From positions 372,001-436,000 of the forward strand of contig JAGKQI010000097.1 of NCBI GenBank assembly GCA_018806915.1: a DNA stretch of 64,000 bases. The letters run 5' to 3'. Source of the DNA: Phytophthora colocasiae. Its lineage: Eukaryota > Oomycota > Peronosporomycetes > Peronosporales > Peronosporaceae. Below the pieces are notes generated by a model. That model was given only the letters and a program-made list of their open reading frames with translations. It searched no databases and had not been told where the DNA came from. Position numbers and translations under genes: made by a program. This document shows, piece by piece, positions 20,701 to 32,219 of the stretch (positions are counted from its first letter, which is position 1; the number at the start of each line of letters is the position of its first letter).

Positions 20701-22176
20701 TTAGAAGTTAATGGGCTTGTCGAAAGCGGCCAGACACGCCTCCTTGAACGCCTCGCTCAACGTCGGGTGGGCGTGGCACGTGCGCGCCAGGTCTTCGCTG
20801 GCAGCACCGTACTCAATGCCAATGACACCTTCCGAGATCATCTCACCGGCGTTGCTGGCAATGATGTGCACGCCCAGCAGCTTGTCCGTCTTCTTGTCGG
20901 CCAGAACCTTCACCAGACCGTCAGCCTCGGCCACCGTACGGGCACGGGAGTTGGCCATCATCGGGAACTTGCCAACATTGTACTCCACACCTTCAGCCTT
21001 GAGCTCCTCCTCGGTCTTACCGACAGAAGCAAACTCCGGGAACGTGTAGATAACGCCGGGGATCGCACCGTAGTTCACGTGGCCGTGCTTGCCGGCGATG
21101 TTCTCCACACAGGCGATACCTTCCTCCTCGGCCTTGTGGGCAAGCATAGCACCCTTGATCACATCGCCAATGGCGAAAATGCCGGGAACCTGCGTACGGA
21201 AGGCGTCGTCGACCTCAATGCGGCCGAGCTTGTCGGTCTGGATGCCCATCTGCTCCAGTCCCAGGCCGGCAGTGAAGGCACGACGGCCAGTAGCAACCAG
21301 AACAGTGTCGCACTCAATCGAGGAAGCATCACCGCCCTTGGAAGGCTCCGTGGTGAGCTTGACAACGTCACCGTTGACCTCCGAGGCCGTCACCTTGGTG
21401 TTGAACTTGAAGTCCAGGCCCTGCTTCTTCAACAGCTTGGTGAACTCCTTCACCGCTCCCTTGTCCATGCCGGGGCAAGCCGCATCCAGGTACTCCACAA
21501 CCGTGACCTTAGCTCCAAGACGCTTGTACACAGATCCAAGCTCCAGACCAATGACACCAGCTCCGACCACCACAAGGTGCTCCGGAACGCGAGTAAGCGC
21601 CAGAGCACCGGTAGAGTCAATGATCTTGCCAGCAGCGTTGTCCACAGGGACAGGAGGGAGGGGCGTGACCTCCGATCCAGTGGCAATGATGATGTTCTTG
21701 GCCTTGACAGTCTCGTTACCCTTGTTGTCGTTCAGTGCAACGGACACTTCACCCTGGGCCGACACCTTACCGAAACCCTTGATGTACGTCACCTTGTTCT
21801 TCTTGAACAGCGACTCAATTCCGCCCGTCAGCGTCGTCACCGCCTTCTCCTTGGCCTTCATCATCTGCGGGAAGTTGGCTTTCACCTCCGGGGCGTCAAT
21901 TCCGTAGCTCTTGAAGTCGTGCTGGGCCGTGTGCAACAAGTGCGTGGAGTGCAGCAGCGCCTTGGACGGGATACAGCCCACATTAAGGCAAGTTCCGCCC
22001 AATTTGCCACGAGATTCAATACAAGCAGTCTTCATGCCCAATTGCGCGGCTTTAATCGCCGCCACGTAGCCACCAGGGCCACCACCAATGACGACGACGT
22101 CGTAGTCATTGGAGGACGAGAAGGCACGCACGGAGGACGTGCGTAGCGCCACAGAACGACGCGAGATGGTGCTTAA
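20701..22176 (-). pseudogene. Dihydrolipoamide dehydrogenase (E3), main part, cut off from its start codon
   Basis: This is the E3 flavoprotein, which reoxidises dihydrolipoamide in pyruvate, 2-oxoglutarate and branched-chain dehydrogenase complexes and in glycine cleavage, in the mitochondrial matrix. A Ser/Arg-rich targeting peptide is followed by the FAD site GGGPGGYVAAIKAAQLG, the redox pair CLNVGC, the NAD site GAGVIGLELGSVYKRLG and the C-terminal CHAHPTLSEAFKE with the His/Glu catalytic dyad. All 480-odd codons are intact and the length is normal. There is no usable ATG: the first codons (ATG TTG CGC AAC TTA A) are at 24206-24221, 2 kb away, beyond a piggyBac-like element inserted in TTAA. 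This allele is probably disrupted; the organism presumably keeps another functional allele. Confidence 0.9.
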
Positions 22177-22969
22177 CCCTTCTAACCCGAGCCGTTATTC
22201 TGTATTCTACAGAATAAGCAATTATCTTGATTAAAGTATGAACGATAACCTGCGAAAAGTATGCCGTTGGAAGCCCTTTCGTGCTCGGCGAGGCATATTC
22301 TGTACATAAAGTGTACATCATCGGCTATAGCATGCACAATGTATCCAACATCTGCGAAACTGGCGATCTCCTATTGGATCCCTGGCGGACAAAACATGTT
22401 CAAAACCTCTCACTCGGCAACCCCCGTCAAATTTGAAACGACTCCGTACTGTGCGGCACTCTTGGCGCCAACCAACCATCCGCCAAAAGCGCGCTAAGTG
22501 CAAAGCGCGCGAAGAGGAAGAATTTGCCCAGTTCCTAACTAACGGAGTAGTGAGGAGGAACTGGGCAAATACTTCTCTGCAGGCTCCAGCAAGACCTACT
22601 GCAAAGTACGTGGTGCTAACTAGTTGTCCTTCTTATTCCTCGTCTTTACTTTCTCTCTTACGTTTGCGGAATCTAATCATCTTTTTAGGCTCGGTGGAAT
22701 GCTCTTCCCGTCACCCGAGGTATCGTGCCATTTCTGATAGCACGTGAGCGTGAACGTGGCAGAGCGGTACACGACCGCCTAAACCATTGCTGACAGAAGG
22801 TGCTCAAAGGCGGAACGCACCTTACACAAGTACTGCCTGCGTTTGTTCTGCTTGGTGATCCGATGTGTTCACTAACGTGTGCTTCTAGCGTGATATGACA
22901 AACACCAGTTCCTCGGCGTTGATATGAGTCTAAAGTTGATTCTGCGCAGCGCCAGTAGCTGGATGTGTC

Positions 22970-23250
22970 GAATTATTCTGTAGCATCCCGACATACGGCT
23001 GTGGGAAATTCCCTGTGCGGGCAACATCCAGAATTAGTAAAGCACCACTCGAGTTATTCTGTAGCATCCTGACTTACGGCTACGGGAAATTCCGTGTGCA
23101 CACGCAACATCCAGAACTAGTAAAGCACCACTCGAGTTATTCTGTAGCATCCTGACTTACGGCTATGGGAAATTCCGTGTGCACACGCAACATCCAGAAT
23201 TAGTAAAGCACCACTTGAGTTATTCTGTAGCATCCCGGCTTACGGCTGTG
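22970..23250 (+). repeat. 83-bp tandem repeat inside the piggyBac-like element
   Basis: Units start at about 22970, 23051, 23134 and 23217 (last partial). Each begins GAGTTATTCTGTAGCATCC and ends near TAGTAAAGCACCACTC. Differences between units are single bases. The ATTCTGTA word is shared with the terminal hairpins of the element. Confidence 0.85.
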
Positions 23251-23366
23251 CTCCTCATTGTATGTGATCTATCCATACTCTGGGATATCGCAGAGATCAC
23301 CTGTCAAGTCAAAGTTACTAGTTTCCGGAACGTTGTCATTTATTTCCAGGTCTTCTACATCTTCTT

Positions 23367-23932
23367 CTACACTTTCCTCAAGTGGACCACCTCGTTGTCT
23401 GCCATAATGTCTTCTTCGTCGGCGTTGGAATCGGAATCGCTGACATCAGCGGTCTCCACGAGATTCACGTCATCGATAGCTGTAGAGCCAAACAGTCGCT
23501 CCTTTCGGAGCCTCTCCATGAAATTGTCGCTACCAAACACGTCCGAGTCGATGAGGCCGTCGGCTCCGTTTGGTTCATCGGTCTCGCTCTTTGCTTCTTC
23601 ATCAGCAGCCATGCACTCACTTGAATCGAATTCTGGATCATCCGGAAAAAAGGCATTGGTCGCGCCGTCTTGCTCCGTATCATCCGGTATAGCTGCTGGT
23701 AGTTCACCTGTAGCGCCCACCTCCTCTGTGTCGACAACTGTGGTGGCACAAAAATAAGGCCACTAACCTTCAAAGAAGTTTATGCCACGTCTGGCTTCGT
23801 CGAGACGGCCCTTCACCCCGGCTTCACGTAGCGTTGATTCTAGGTCATCCCTGTCGGCTTACGAGCCTTCCAGCCTTCCTCGCAGATCTCGCGCCATAGT
23901 TGCTTGAACGGCTTCTCTGCTGGGCCGTTCAT
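23367..23932 (-). pseudogene. PiggyBac-type transposase N-terminal remnant
   Basis: From ATG 23932 the reading FKQLWREICEEGWKARKPTG, then a NQRYVKPGVKGRLDEARRG segment, resembles the start of oomycete piggyBac transposases as I remember them. It is interrupted by stops near 23835 and 23765. It continues as an acidic Asp/Glu-rich region (23367-23720, ending DSDSNADEEDIMADNEVV). No catalytic core is present. Family assignment rests on the weak N-terminal match and the surrounding TTAA ends. Confidence 0.55.
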
Positions 23933-24205
23933 TTTTTCGAATGACAATGTGAGGTAGCTTCTGACACGTGAACCGATGGGCTTTCGACAGAATTTTCAAA
24001 CCTGTTGGGGATTTATATGCGTCTTTCTATCCTCCTTGAATAATACCCGTCTATCATCCCATCGCCGATCTGTTAGGAAAGTGGACTGATCCAGACACCA
24101 TACAATAATCTTCATGCGGAGTTCTGGAGCGCTGATGAGTTTGCTGGATATTAAATCCTGTACAATATATTATTCTGTAGGATACAGAATACCGGGTTAG
24201 AGGGG

Positions 24206-24221
24206 TTAAGTTGCGCAACAT
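24206..24221 (-). pseudogene. Detached first five codons of the E3 gene
   Basis: The minus strand reads ATG TTG CGC AAC TTA A, ending in the TTAA target site. Joined conceptually to the other TTAA at 22173-22176, the frame continues exactly into the E3 targeting peptide, and a core promoter lies just upstream. Confidence 0.85.
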
Positions 24222-24256
24222 AATCTCTTCCTGACTGGTTGGGTGTGGGGGAGTCG

Positions 24257-24272
24257 GCAAAAGCGGAAATGA
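24257..24272 (-). promoter_or_regulatory. INR + FPR core promoter of the E3 gene
   Basis: On the minus strand, TCATTTC (24272-24266, INR), two bases, then CTTTTGC (24263-24257, FPR MWTTTNC). The ATG is about 36 bp downstream. The arrangement and two-base spacing match the promoter at 15085-15100. Confidence 0.75.
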
Positions 24273-26075
24273 AAAAAACATGCGGCTAAAACCAGCGCAA
24301 AAACTTGGTGTGTTATCCACCATTTTCAATTATACTTGAGTTCAGTATGTTGGGAACTGATCTGTTGCGTTCACTTGAGTTCACTATGGAAATCCAAGCA
24401 GAAGTCGACGCTGTGATTGGATGCAGGGGTCATCCGTGTGGCGCACACAACATATGCAAACAGGATCCATTTATCGCTTTATGTCTTCTGAATTAACTCA
24501 TATAGGGAAAACTCTTGTACTCCAATCTAATGGGTCCGTCGCCAACATGATGTGGAGCAGTGGAGCAAACGCTTCGAAACAATTTTCAGCAGTTTTCAGA
24601 GCTTTAAACATCTCTTCCAAGTTCTCGGGAAGTTGTTCATTGACAGGTGAATTGTCGTTTGAAATATCTTCATGAACATCTCGTTCGGAAGTGCTTTGAC
24701 GTCTGCTGGAAGGGGTTAAACCTCCTGGAAGCTCCAAGTTCAGCATTGTGTCTTGTCCTTCCTTCTCCGACGATTCTTCACCTGCAGTTGTCGCTGGTTG
24801 TTGTTGCTTCTGAAGCTCGTGGACTGTATACAGTAAAGCAGCTCCCCAATGGTCCTCCATTTCGTGTTTCGAGCATTTTTCAATGTTTTTCACCTTCAGA
24901 TGCTTGTACGCACGTCCACAGCCAGTCGAGTGAACGAATGTTGCTGTAAAACGTGGATAAAATCTTCCGATCTGAGTGAGAACAGGTCACAAGCTCGTAC
25001 GGTTCGTACAGTGAACGCACTGATGGTAAATCCTAATAACCCTCTTTCCCCGAAATAACTCCCAGCTCGAAGCCCCACCGCTCCATCCAGTAACGAGTTA
25101 CTCTGCATGTTCAAATGCCCTTTAGTAACGAAGTACATGGCTCGAACGATACTTCCTTCCGTCACGACGTTCTCGTCTCTCGGATAACCTTCGAACCGCA
25201 GTTGTTCAGCTACTGAAAGGGTGAAAGCATCCACAGCAGTACGACCCTCCCAACAGATAGGGGTTATTACCTTCATCACAAACCAATCCAGCGGTTCTGT
25301 ACTGGCGTGCTGGACACAAGCAGCTCGAATCGGACGGGGCATTTCTTCCAGTAGTTCATCGTAGTTAACCCCTGCATGAGAAGACCATAACGAAGTCATA
25401 AAGGCGTATGTTCGTGCTTTCAAACGATCGCTGACCCGTAAACGAGCCAAATAGAGCTCCACTGCGATGTGGTTTTTCCGGAAATCCACTTCCAAGTTAA
25501 TGTACGAGATAAATAGAGTGGCGAGCTCTCCAATAACGAACGACATGGTAATGAGACCGATAAAAGACATGGTGATCTGGAAAGCGTACAATGGAGCTGT
25601 CTCTGGAGCCATGTTGCGAGCTTATTTGACAAAAGCAGTAGTCGCGAAGAATAATCCACGTAAAAAGCATCGAGAAAGTTGAGATGTCGACGGATTCAGG
25701 GGGTCTGAGATCTGTAACTCTTGTGAAGGCAGCCAGGATTCCCATTCTTCTCCGAATCCGACCTCCGTAGCCACTGCTAAATAACCACAAGCTGCCCAAT
25801 GGATCACTAGGAGATAAAGCATCCACACATGGCAGAAACGAGTTAATTCATTTGCTACATTGCGACGGTTGATCTCGTCCAAATAACCCATAACATTGAC
25901 GATTTTCACACATCGCAGTAATTTCATCCATGGACGACAGTGAAATACGAGTAAAAGACCGTAAAATGGGATAGCAGCAATCACATCGAACAACATCCGT
26001 TGCTTCTTGTAGACACTGCGTAAATTCTGCTCATAAAGCTCCAAAGAAGTCGGAGATTCCTGCACATGCCAACTA

Positions 26076-27617
26076 CACCTTTTGCCGGCCAAAGTGGGCT
26101 AATCAGCATCCAATGTGGGCAGGATTAATTTTAGGCGGCTGACAGAAACCCAAAACAGCCCAAAACTGTTTTTTCACACAATCAAAGTGGGCTAATCATC
26201 ATTCAAAGCGGGCAAACTACTGGCCATAGGACATATCTTCCTTACGAATTGCTGCATGCACAAACTTCGAAGCGTGCAGCTCTACGTTCTGCACCATGCG
26301 CTGAGTGATTCGCGGCATGCAAGTGTTGGTAGCTCGCTCGAGAAGCCTCATGCGAGCTTCTGTCTTCGAAATTGGTGGACCAGTAATACTCTCGGTCAGT
26401 GGGTCGTTCATCTCTTCCCTCGCTGTAGCTAGGTAGGTTTTGATGTGCGCTTTAAGAGCGCTAAAGCATTTTTCAATCGGGTTACACATGGGGCTGTATG
26501 GACCAAGTCGAAGCAAGACGAGATCGCAGCGGGGCTGTACGAGCTCCTCTGTACGAGAGTGTGCTGGTGCATTGTCGAACACGATGACGATCTTCTTGTC
26601 CCTATACTGCTCGTGATAGATGTTGCTCTCCTTGATGACCTCATACAGCTCCTCTACGAAGTCGGCGTTGGTTTGCATTTTAATGCTGCCTCTTTGCGTC
26701 CGGTACGCAACGACACCGTACGCAGAGGAGACCGCGCACTGGATTTGGAGGTTGGCGCCCTTGGACGGCGGCATCTTCTCCAGGGCACGCTTTCCCTTCT
26801 TTGCACGACCTTTCGTGCGCTTGGTGTACAAGTTAAAATTCGTCTCGTCAAAATACACGACGAGATCACCACGTGCTTGGTGTCTGATCAGCGCTTCAGC
26901 AAACACCTTCCTCTTCTCCTTATTTTTCTCACTGTTACATGTCGTAGGCTCGACGCGCGTCTACGAATTAGCCAAAGAATATTGAATGTTAATTCAGTCT
27001 CAGTACATGTACATGTTCATAGTAAAGCACACCTGTTTGACGGTAAAGAGCATGCCTTTCAGATGGCGAGAAATGGTAGACTCTGCGATGTCCACACGAA
27101 ACTCATCAAGGACCATGCGTTTCAATGTGGCAAGTGGGAGAAGACAACACTCGTCCAGCCACAGCTCTAATGCCGCCTTGATCTCGGGGGTCACTTTGGT
27201 AGCGCGGGCCCCCCCCTCGAGGAAGGTCAACAGCACGGTCGAGGCTAACAAGTCGCTCCGCTGTGCTCCGTGGGAACCCATTATAATGGGCAACAGCACG
27301 CCAGTTGCCACCGGCGTGGTATGCTTTGAGGACGCGACGGCGTTCTTCAGGTGTGTGGGTCTTAGTGGCGGTTTGGGAAGGCATCTGGGTTGTGTAATGT
27401 CAGTTGCAGATTGACTTTGTGGTCTCCATTTCGGGCGCATGCGAAGTACTGTACATGTACGAATGATTGGCTGGTAGTTGCCCGCTTTGAATGATGATTA
27501 GCCCACTTTGATTGTGTGAAAAAACAGTTTTGGGCTGTTTTGGGTTTCTGTCAGCCGCCTAAAATTAATCCTGCCCACATTGGATGCTGATTAGCCCACT
27601 TTGGCCGGCAAAAGGTG
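26076..27617. mobile_element. Tc1/mariner element inside the channel gene
   Basis: 1,542 bp flanked by TA (26074-26075 and 27618-27619). The inverted repeats are identical over about 140 bp (from CACCTTTTGCCGGCCAAAG inward). Each contains two direct sub-repeats (AAAGTGGGCTAATCAKCAT) like the IR/DR transposase-binding sites of some Tc1 elements. Removing it with one TA restores an open frame across S2 of channel module 4. Confidence 0.95.
26217..27384 (-). pseudogene. Tc1/IS630-type DDE transposase
   Basis: Starts at ATG 27384 with a helix-turn-helix region (THTPEERRRVLKAYHAGGNW), then a second HTH (LKRMVLDEFRVDIAESTISR), then the DDE core: VVYFDETNFNLYTKR, IVIVFDNAPAHSR and YSPMCNPIEKCFSALKAH. 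A 72-bp GT-AG intron at 26961-27032 joins FTVKQ to TRVEPTTC in frame. The only obvious defect is a one-base frame change at a run of eight G (plus-strand C run, about 27209-27216) between the two HTH parts. The catalytic triad is complete, so with perfect TIRs the element may be recently active. Confidence 0.85.
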
Positions 27618-30600
27618 TAAACCACACATCGAGAATAAAAGCTACTTCACAAAGTAACCCAACAGCATTCACAGCAGTGGCAATGGGTGTAACACGGTTC
27701 ATTGCATCCACGGACAGTTGATAAGGCATCATAATAGCAACGTACATCGAGCAGAAAACCATAAACCGGAGCCAAAACAAGTGGAAAGTAGTCTGCACTG
27801 GAACACCATGAATTAACCCATCCGAAACTAGCCGGAACGGCTTCAAAACGAAGCGATTCACAGTACTTGCAAGCGATACACTGAGGATCGTGAACCGTTC
27901 ACTGTTACTTCGTTTTAACCGCACGAGATTTAACTCTTCCTTAAATCTTTCAGCTCGTTCGTTCATGACATCAGCACGGGAAAGCATTAACCCCGTAATT
28001 GTAGCCATCCCACGTCGTTGTTCATCACGTGAAAGCTGCATTAACCGCTCCTGTTCACGACGGATATTCGCGATTCTTAATACTTTCTGCTTCCATTTAG
28101 GATATCTGGCAAATACCAGCTCCATCGAGTCTCGAGATAATCGGTACAAGATACAGGAGGTCTGGGCTTGGACGTAGGCGTTGCGTTTGCCATTCGTGAA
28201 TAATCCGTTCTCGCCAAAATATCTCCCAGCGGATATTTCGTTCACTTTTACCAGTTGATCTTGTCCTTTGGGCTGTTCACGGTCGTTCTCTGGACTAATC
28301 CGGTTTAAAGTGCCAGGTTTCGGGATTAAATTCCTTACGACCGATTTGAACGTACTGCAGTGACGATTGGCTATACGAGCAGGAACGAGGATATCCAATA
28401 CCCCAGCGAAGACGAAGAACATATCACTGCCACTTTCTCCGTATTTGCAGACGAATTCCCCTCTGGAAATTAATACTTGAGTGAATTGAGACACTAACAT
28501 CCTCGTAATGGACCCCTCCATATGTCACAAAATAAAGTGTGTGATATGGTAGCACTAGCACTAGAGGAAGTACAGCATCGGGGGTCGAACTGATGTGTTG
28601 AGTACGCTGGAAAATCGAAACTGAGATTGAGTTTAGCACCTTCGTCCTGTCCTCCTAGGCAATTCCAGTCCTTGGTGCCTGTAACTTCAACATCTAAATT
28701 CAAGCACATCGCATTCTTCATCCTAGATGACTGCGTTGCACGCGGGTCAGACTGCTTGCTGCAGCTTGATCTCCACAAACGTTGGCATTATCGCGTTCCA
28801 TGTGCTTGTAGTTGATGATATCGTGACACCATACCTCTCAAGAACTCCACTTTCTCGATCATTGGCTTTAAATGCACCAGTCGGATGTCCGTAAGTAAAG
28901 AAGGAGGAAGGCAGTGCACCAGAAGACCTTCTTGGGTGATACTGTGGTAACGTTTAAACAGTAAGAATGTTTTAACACGCTGTTGGAGACCCTCGGGCAT
29001 CTGGAAATGGTCTAAAAGCTTCCGAACCGACCGCATTTTTGCGTTAAATTCTTTCGTCTCAGCAGTTTTGAGCTCAATGATATCCGTAAAATTCCCAATC
29101 ACGTAAGCGAAGAGAAAAAATCCTGTTGTCATGGTCATAGCACTGAAAAGACATTGTGCTGTCGTTTTCGGGAATTCTGGCTCGCTTGAGGCGGACATGA
29201 GACCAAAAGACCAGTAGAGTGAAGCCATATACTGGAGAATGTGTGGCCCATGCTCCACATGCTCCGAAGGTAGCCAATGGTTCTCTCCAAAGGCGGTTTT
29301 CTTCCATTCTTCACTGGAAAAACTAGGAATCGCCACTCTGGAAGCGAAATTAAACCATACACAACCCAGAAAGTGAGATAGCATGAACGTGTAGTATAAA
29401 AGCTTGAATAACCGCAACTCGGTCGCATGTTTCAAATATCTCGTCTCCAAAGCATGAATTTGTCTTGGAACTTTGAATAATCGCAGTAACTTATTCGCGT
29501 TGAGTAAATCCCAGCGCGTAACAGCCCAATTGACGACGAAAAGAGGAAGCAAAGCCACTAGATCCAGCACAAAAGTACCTGATCGCAGATATTTCCGTTT
29601 AATTCGAGCTGGATCCATGATTTTATTCCCGAACTCGTAAAATCCAAGTCGTGATCGGATCTGAATATCCACGATGAAAGATAATTCCAGAAAAATCATC
29701 AAAGCATCTGCATTTCTGTGACCCCCGTGCATTGGATAACACGCTTGAAACATAACCAACGCCCACTGAATCGTCATAATGACAAACACCCACGTCTCCC
29801 ACGCCAAGATAAAACGTGAATCTGGGTCGTGCACAGTTTCAAAGGATTCTCGAGCCCCAGCAATTAAATTATGCAGCATTTTCGACGGAGATTTCATCAG
29901 CGTAAGAGCGGATTTTTGTGCGCGAATACTCGATAACTTATTACCCAGTAAGCGCTGCTCAAGCATAAGGAATTCCTCTTTCAGGTTGGGGAAAAGCGCC
30001 TCCATAGCGTGTAATTGATCCCGCGAAACCAAGAGCAGAATGCACCCGCTATTAGCACTCACATGCTCCGTATACCCTTCTCCTCTGTCTTGCTGTGTGA
30101 AGGCTGCTGTTCCGAAAAAAGCCCCTCGAGGGACTTCTCTAGAGGATTCTCCCTTCTCCACCATACAAACTTCGCCTTCAAGGAGGAAAAACATCCCCAC
30201 AACAGAATCTCCATGTCGATATACGATCTCCCCTTGTCCGTAGAGGATAAACTTGGCATTCTCCACTAAAATCTCTTCCAGTTTATCCTGTACAGGCCGC
30301 ACGTTTTGTAGCAACGCTAGGGTTTGAAGTACGGGCATGCAGATACTTTTCAGCAAATCCAGTCGAATCGGACGAGGAAGGTCGGCCAGTAGTTCCCCAA
30401 TGACTGCACCGCGGTGAGATGACCACCAGTAGTCCAAGAAGGATTTTACACGTTGGTGAATGACTAAAGGCGCATTCTGACGACGCAGAAAGAGTTGAAT
30501 CCGAGTACTGGTGGCGAAAAACTCCTTTTGCTCGAAAGCAGATGCTGTAAATCGTTTCTGGACATTGTCCACTACAATTGCAGTGATGACAAACCCACTT

Positions 30601-32219
30601 AACATGAGAATTACAGCTGCGATTAACTGGACGTCAGTTGTTGGCTCCACACTTTTACCCGGAGAAGCGAGAACTCCGACGGCATAATACAATGATCGAG
30701 AATATTGCAGTATCGAAATGTCCTCAAGATCGCGAATATTTGCAGATTCGTAAAATATCTCACCACTGCAATTTTCCAAGTACGTCGCGTTGATTCGACT
30801 GAGGCAAAGCGTAATGGGAGATATCCACGCTTCTTCTTCCTTGGGATTAAATCCTTCGTAGTACGAAATACCGAAATGCACGCAAGTTACGATGTGAAAC
30901 ATCATGAAGAGAAACGCTCCGAGTAAAATGAGCTGCTTCTTGCTGTTGAACGGGATAAAATACGCGATTTCAGTCAAATGTCGGCGTAAATGGAACACTC
31001 GGAGCAGTCGAGGTAGTCGCATTAACCCATACTTCTCCATGTAGAAATATTCTACCGGGAGAGCGCAAAACACGTCGAAAAGGAGGCTGTTCCGCAAATA
31101 TCGCTGAGCACTACGCTTCGGGGTCATAATTTGTTCGGAATCGACCATAAAGGACAAACTGAAATTCAGGAAAATATCCAACAATAACCCAGCGTTAGAA
31201 ATGGTATCAATCGATTGGATAAACCACCCAGGTCTTTGCCACAATGGAAACGTCACTTGCACTGGGATCATGATCCAGCAGTAACTTAAATTCCCAAGCA
31301 GCAGTAAAAGCCACCGTTTCCGAGTGCGAGAATGATGGTCAATACATTTCCGCAGTAGTAAAAATCTCCATAATCCGGTATTTTCTTGAACCAAATTCGA
31401 CTTCGGGCCGTGTCGATCGTACGGATTTAACTGCTCAGATTTCTCTTCTGCAGGTTCTTGCTGTACAGAGCTCACACTTCTCCTCCCTAACCACGGAACC
31501 ATACTCCTCTTAGAGGAAGACGTGCTAATCCGTCGACTTTTGGATAAAACTCTTACGAGAGCCGAAGCTCCAGCCACGACACCTGCAGCTACTGACGCTC
31601 GACGGATTCCGTTTTTTCTTGCATCAAAGGAACTGGCAGACGCCTCGCTCGCTTTTTCGCTTTGATTCAGTCGATCTAACACATTCTGGACGTGACGGTC
31701 CACTAGAGCAGCACATTCCGGATATCCTTCGAGCACTCGTTGGCAATGAAATCGAGATAATTTGTATAAAATCACGTAGGTTGTCGTTACAACGGTGGCT
31801 GTACGTGGCATAGCTGCAAAGACTGAAAGTTCTCCAAAGCAAGAACCTTTTCGGATCTCTCGGACTATCACTGACTTGATCACAATGGCTAATACTCCAG
31901 AATGGACGACATACATGGCGTCTCCTTCATCTCCAGTTGAAAATAAAGTCGTTTGGGCTGGTAACGCGATCATTTCCAATAAACTAGTCATTGCGATAAT
32001 AAACTGGTCGCTGCAACCTTCAAAGATGGAGATTTGAGCCACTGTAGACTTTAATAACTCCACTTGGATGTCGTTGGCGATCGATGGACATAAGATCTTG
32101 GCTGTCTCACGATCATAGGATTCTGTATCGGTGTAATAACGCTTGTATCAAATGTTAGAAGAAAATATACAATCGTATGAGATTAGTGTACTCCGCCAAC
32201 ATGTTTGCTAGAATTACTA

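Larger units (their letters stand above)
22177..24205. mobile_element. PiggyBac-like transposon in TTAA of the E3 gene
   Basis: 2,029 bp bounded by TTAA on both sides (22173-22176 and 24206-24209). The ends are inverted: CCCTTCTAACCCGAGCC.. on the left and, on the reverse strand of the right end, CCCCTCTAACCCG. Each is followed by an 8-bp-arm hairpin, ATTCTGTA-3 nt-TACAGAAT. TTAA target duplication and CCC..GGG termini are the hallmark of piggyBac. It contains a decayed transposase N-terminus and an 83-bp minisatellite but no catalytic DDD domain, so it is non-autonomous. Confidence 0.85.

Noticed and set aside
20767..22146. 459-codon plus-strand ORF covering the E3 gene
   Set aside because: It is exactly antisense to a well-supported enzyme. 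Long antisense ORFs arise from codon bias in GC-rich third positions, and it has no domain.
22970..23250. CRISPR-like spaced repeats
   Set aside because: The units are contiguous 83-bp tandem copies with no unique spacers, in a eukaryotic transposon.
23721..23770. A GT-AG intron between the two parts of the piggyBac transposase remnant
   Set aside because: The candidate is only about 30 nt, too short compared with the 62-83 nt introns elsewhere in the window; decay is simpler.
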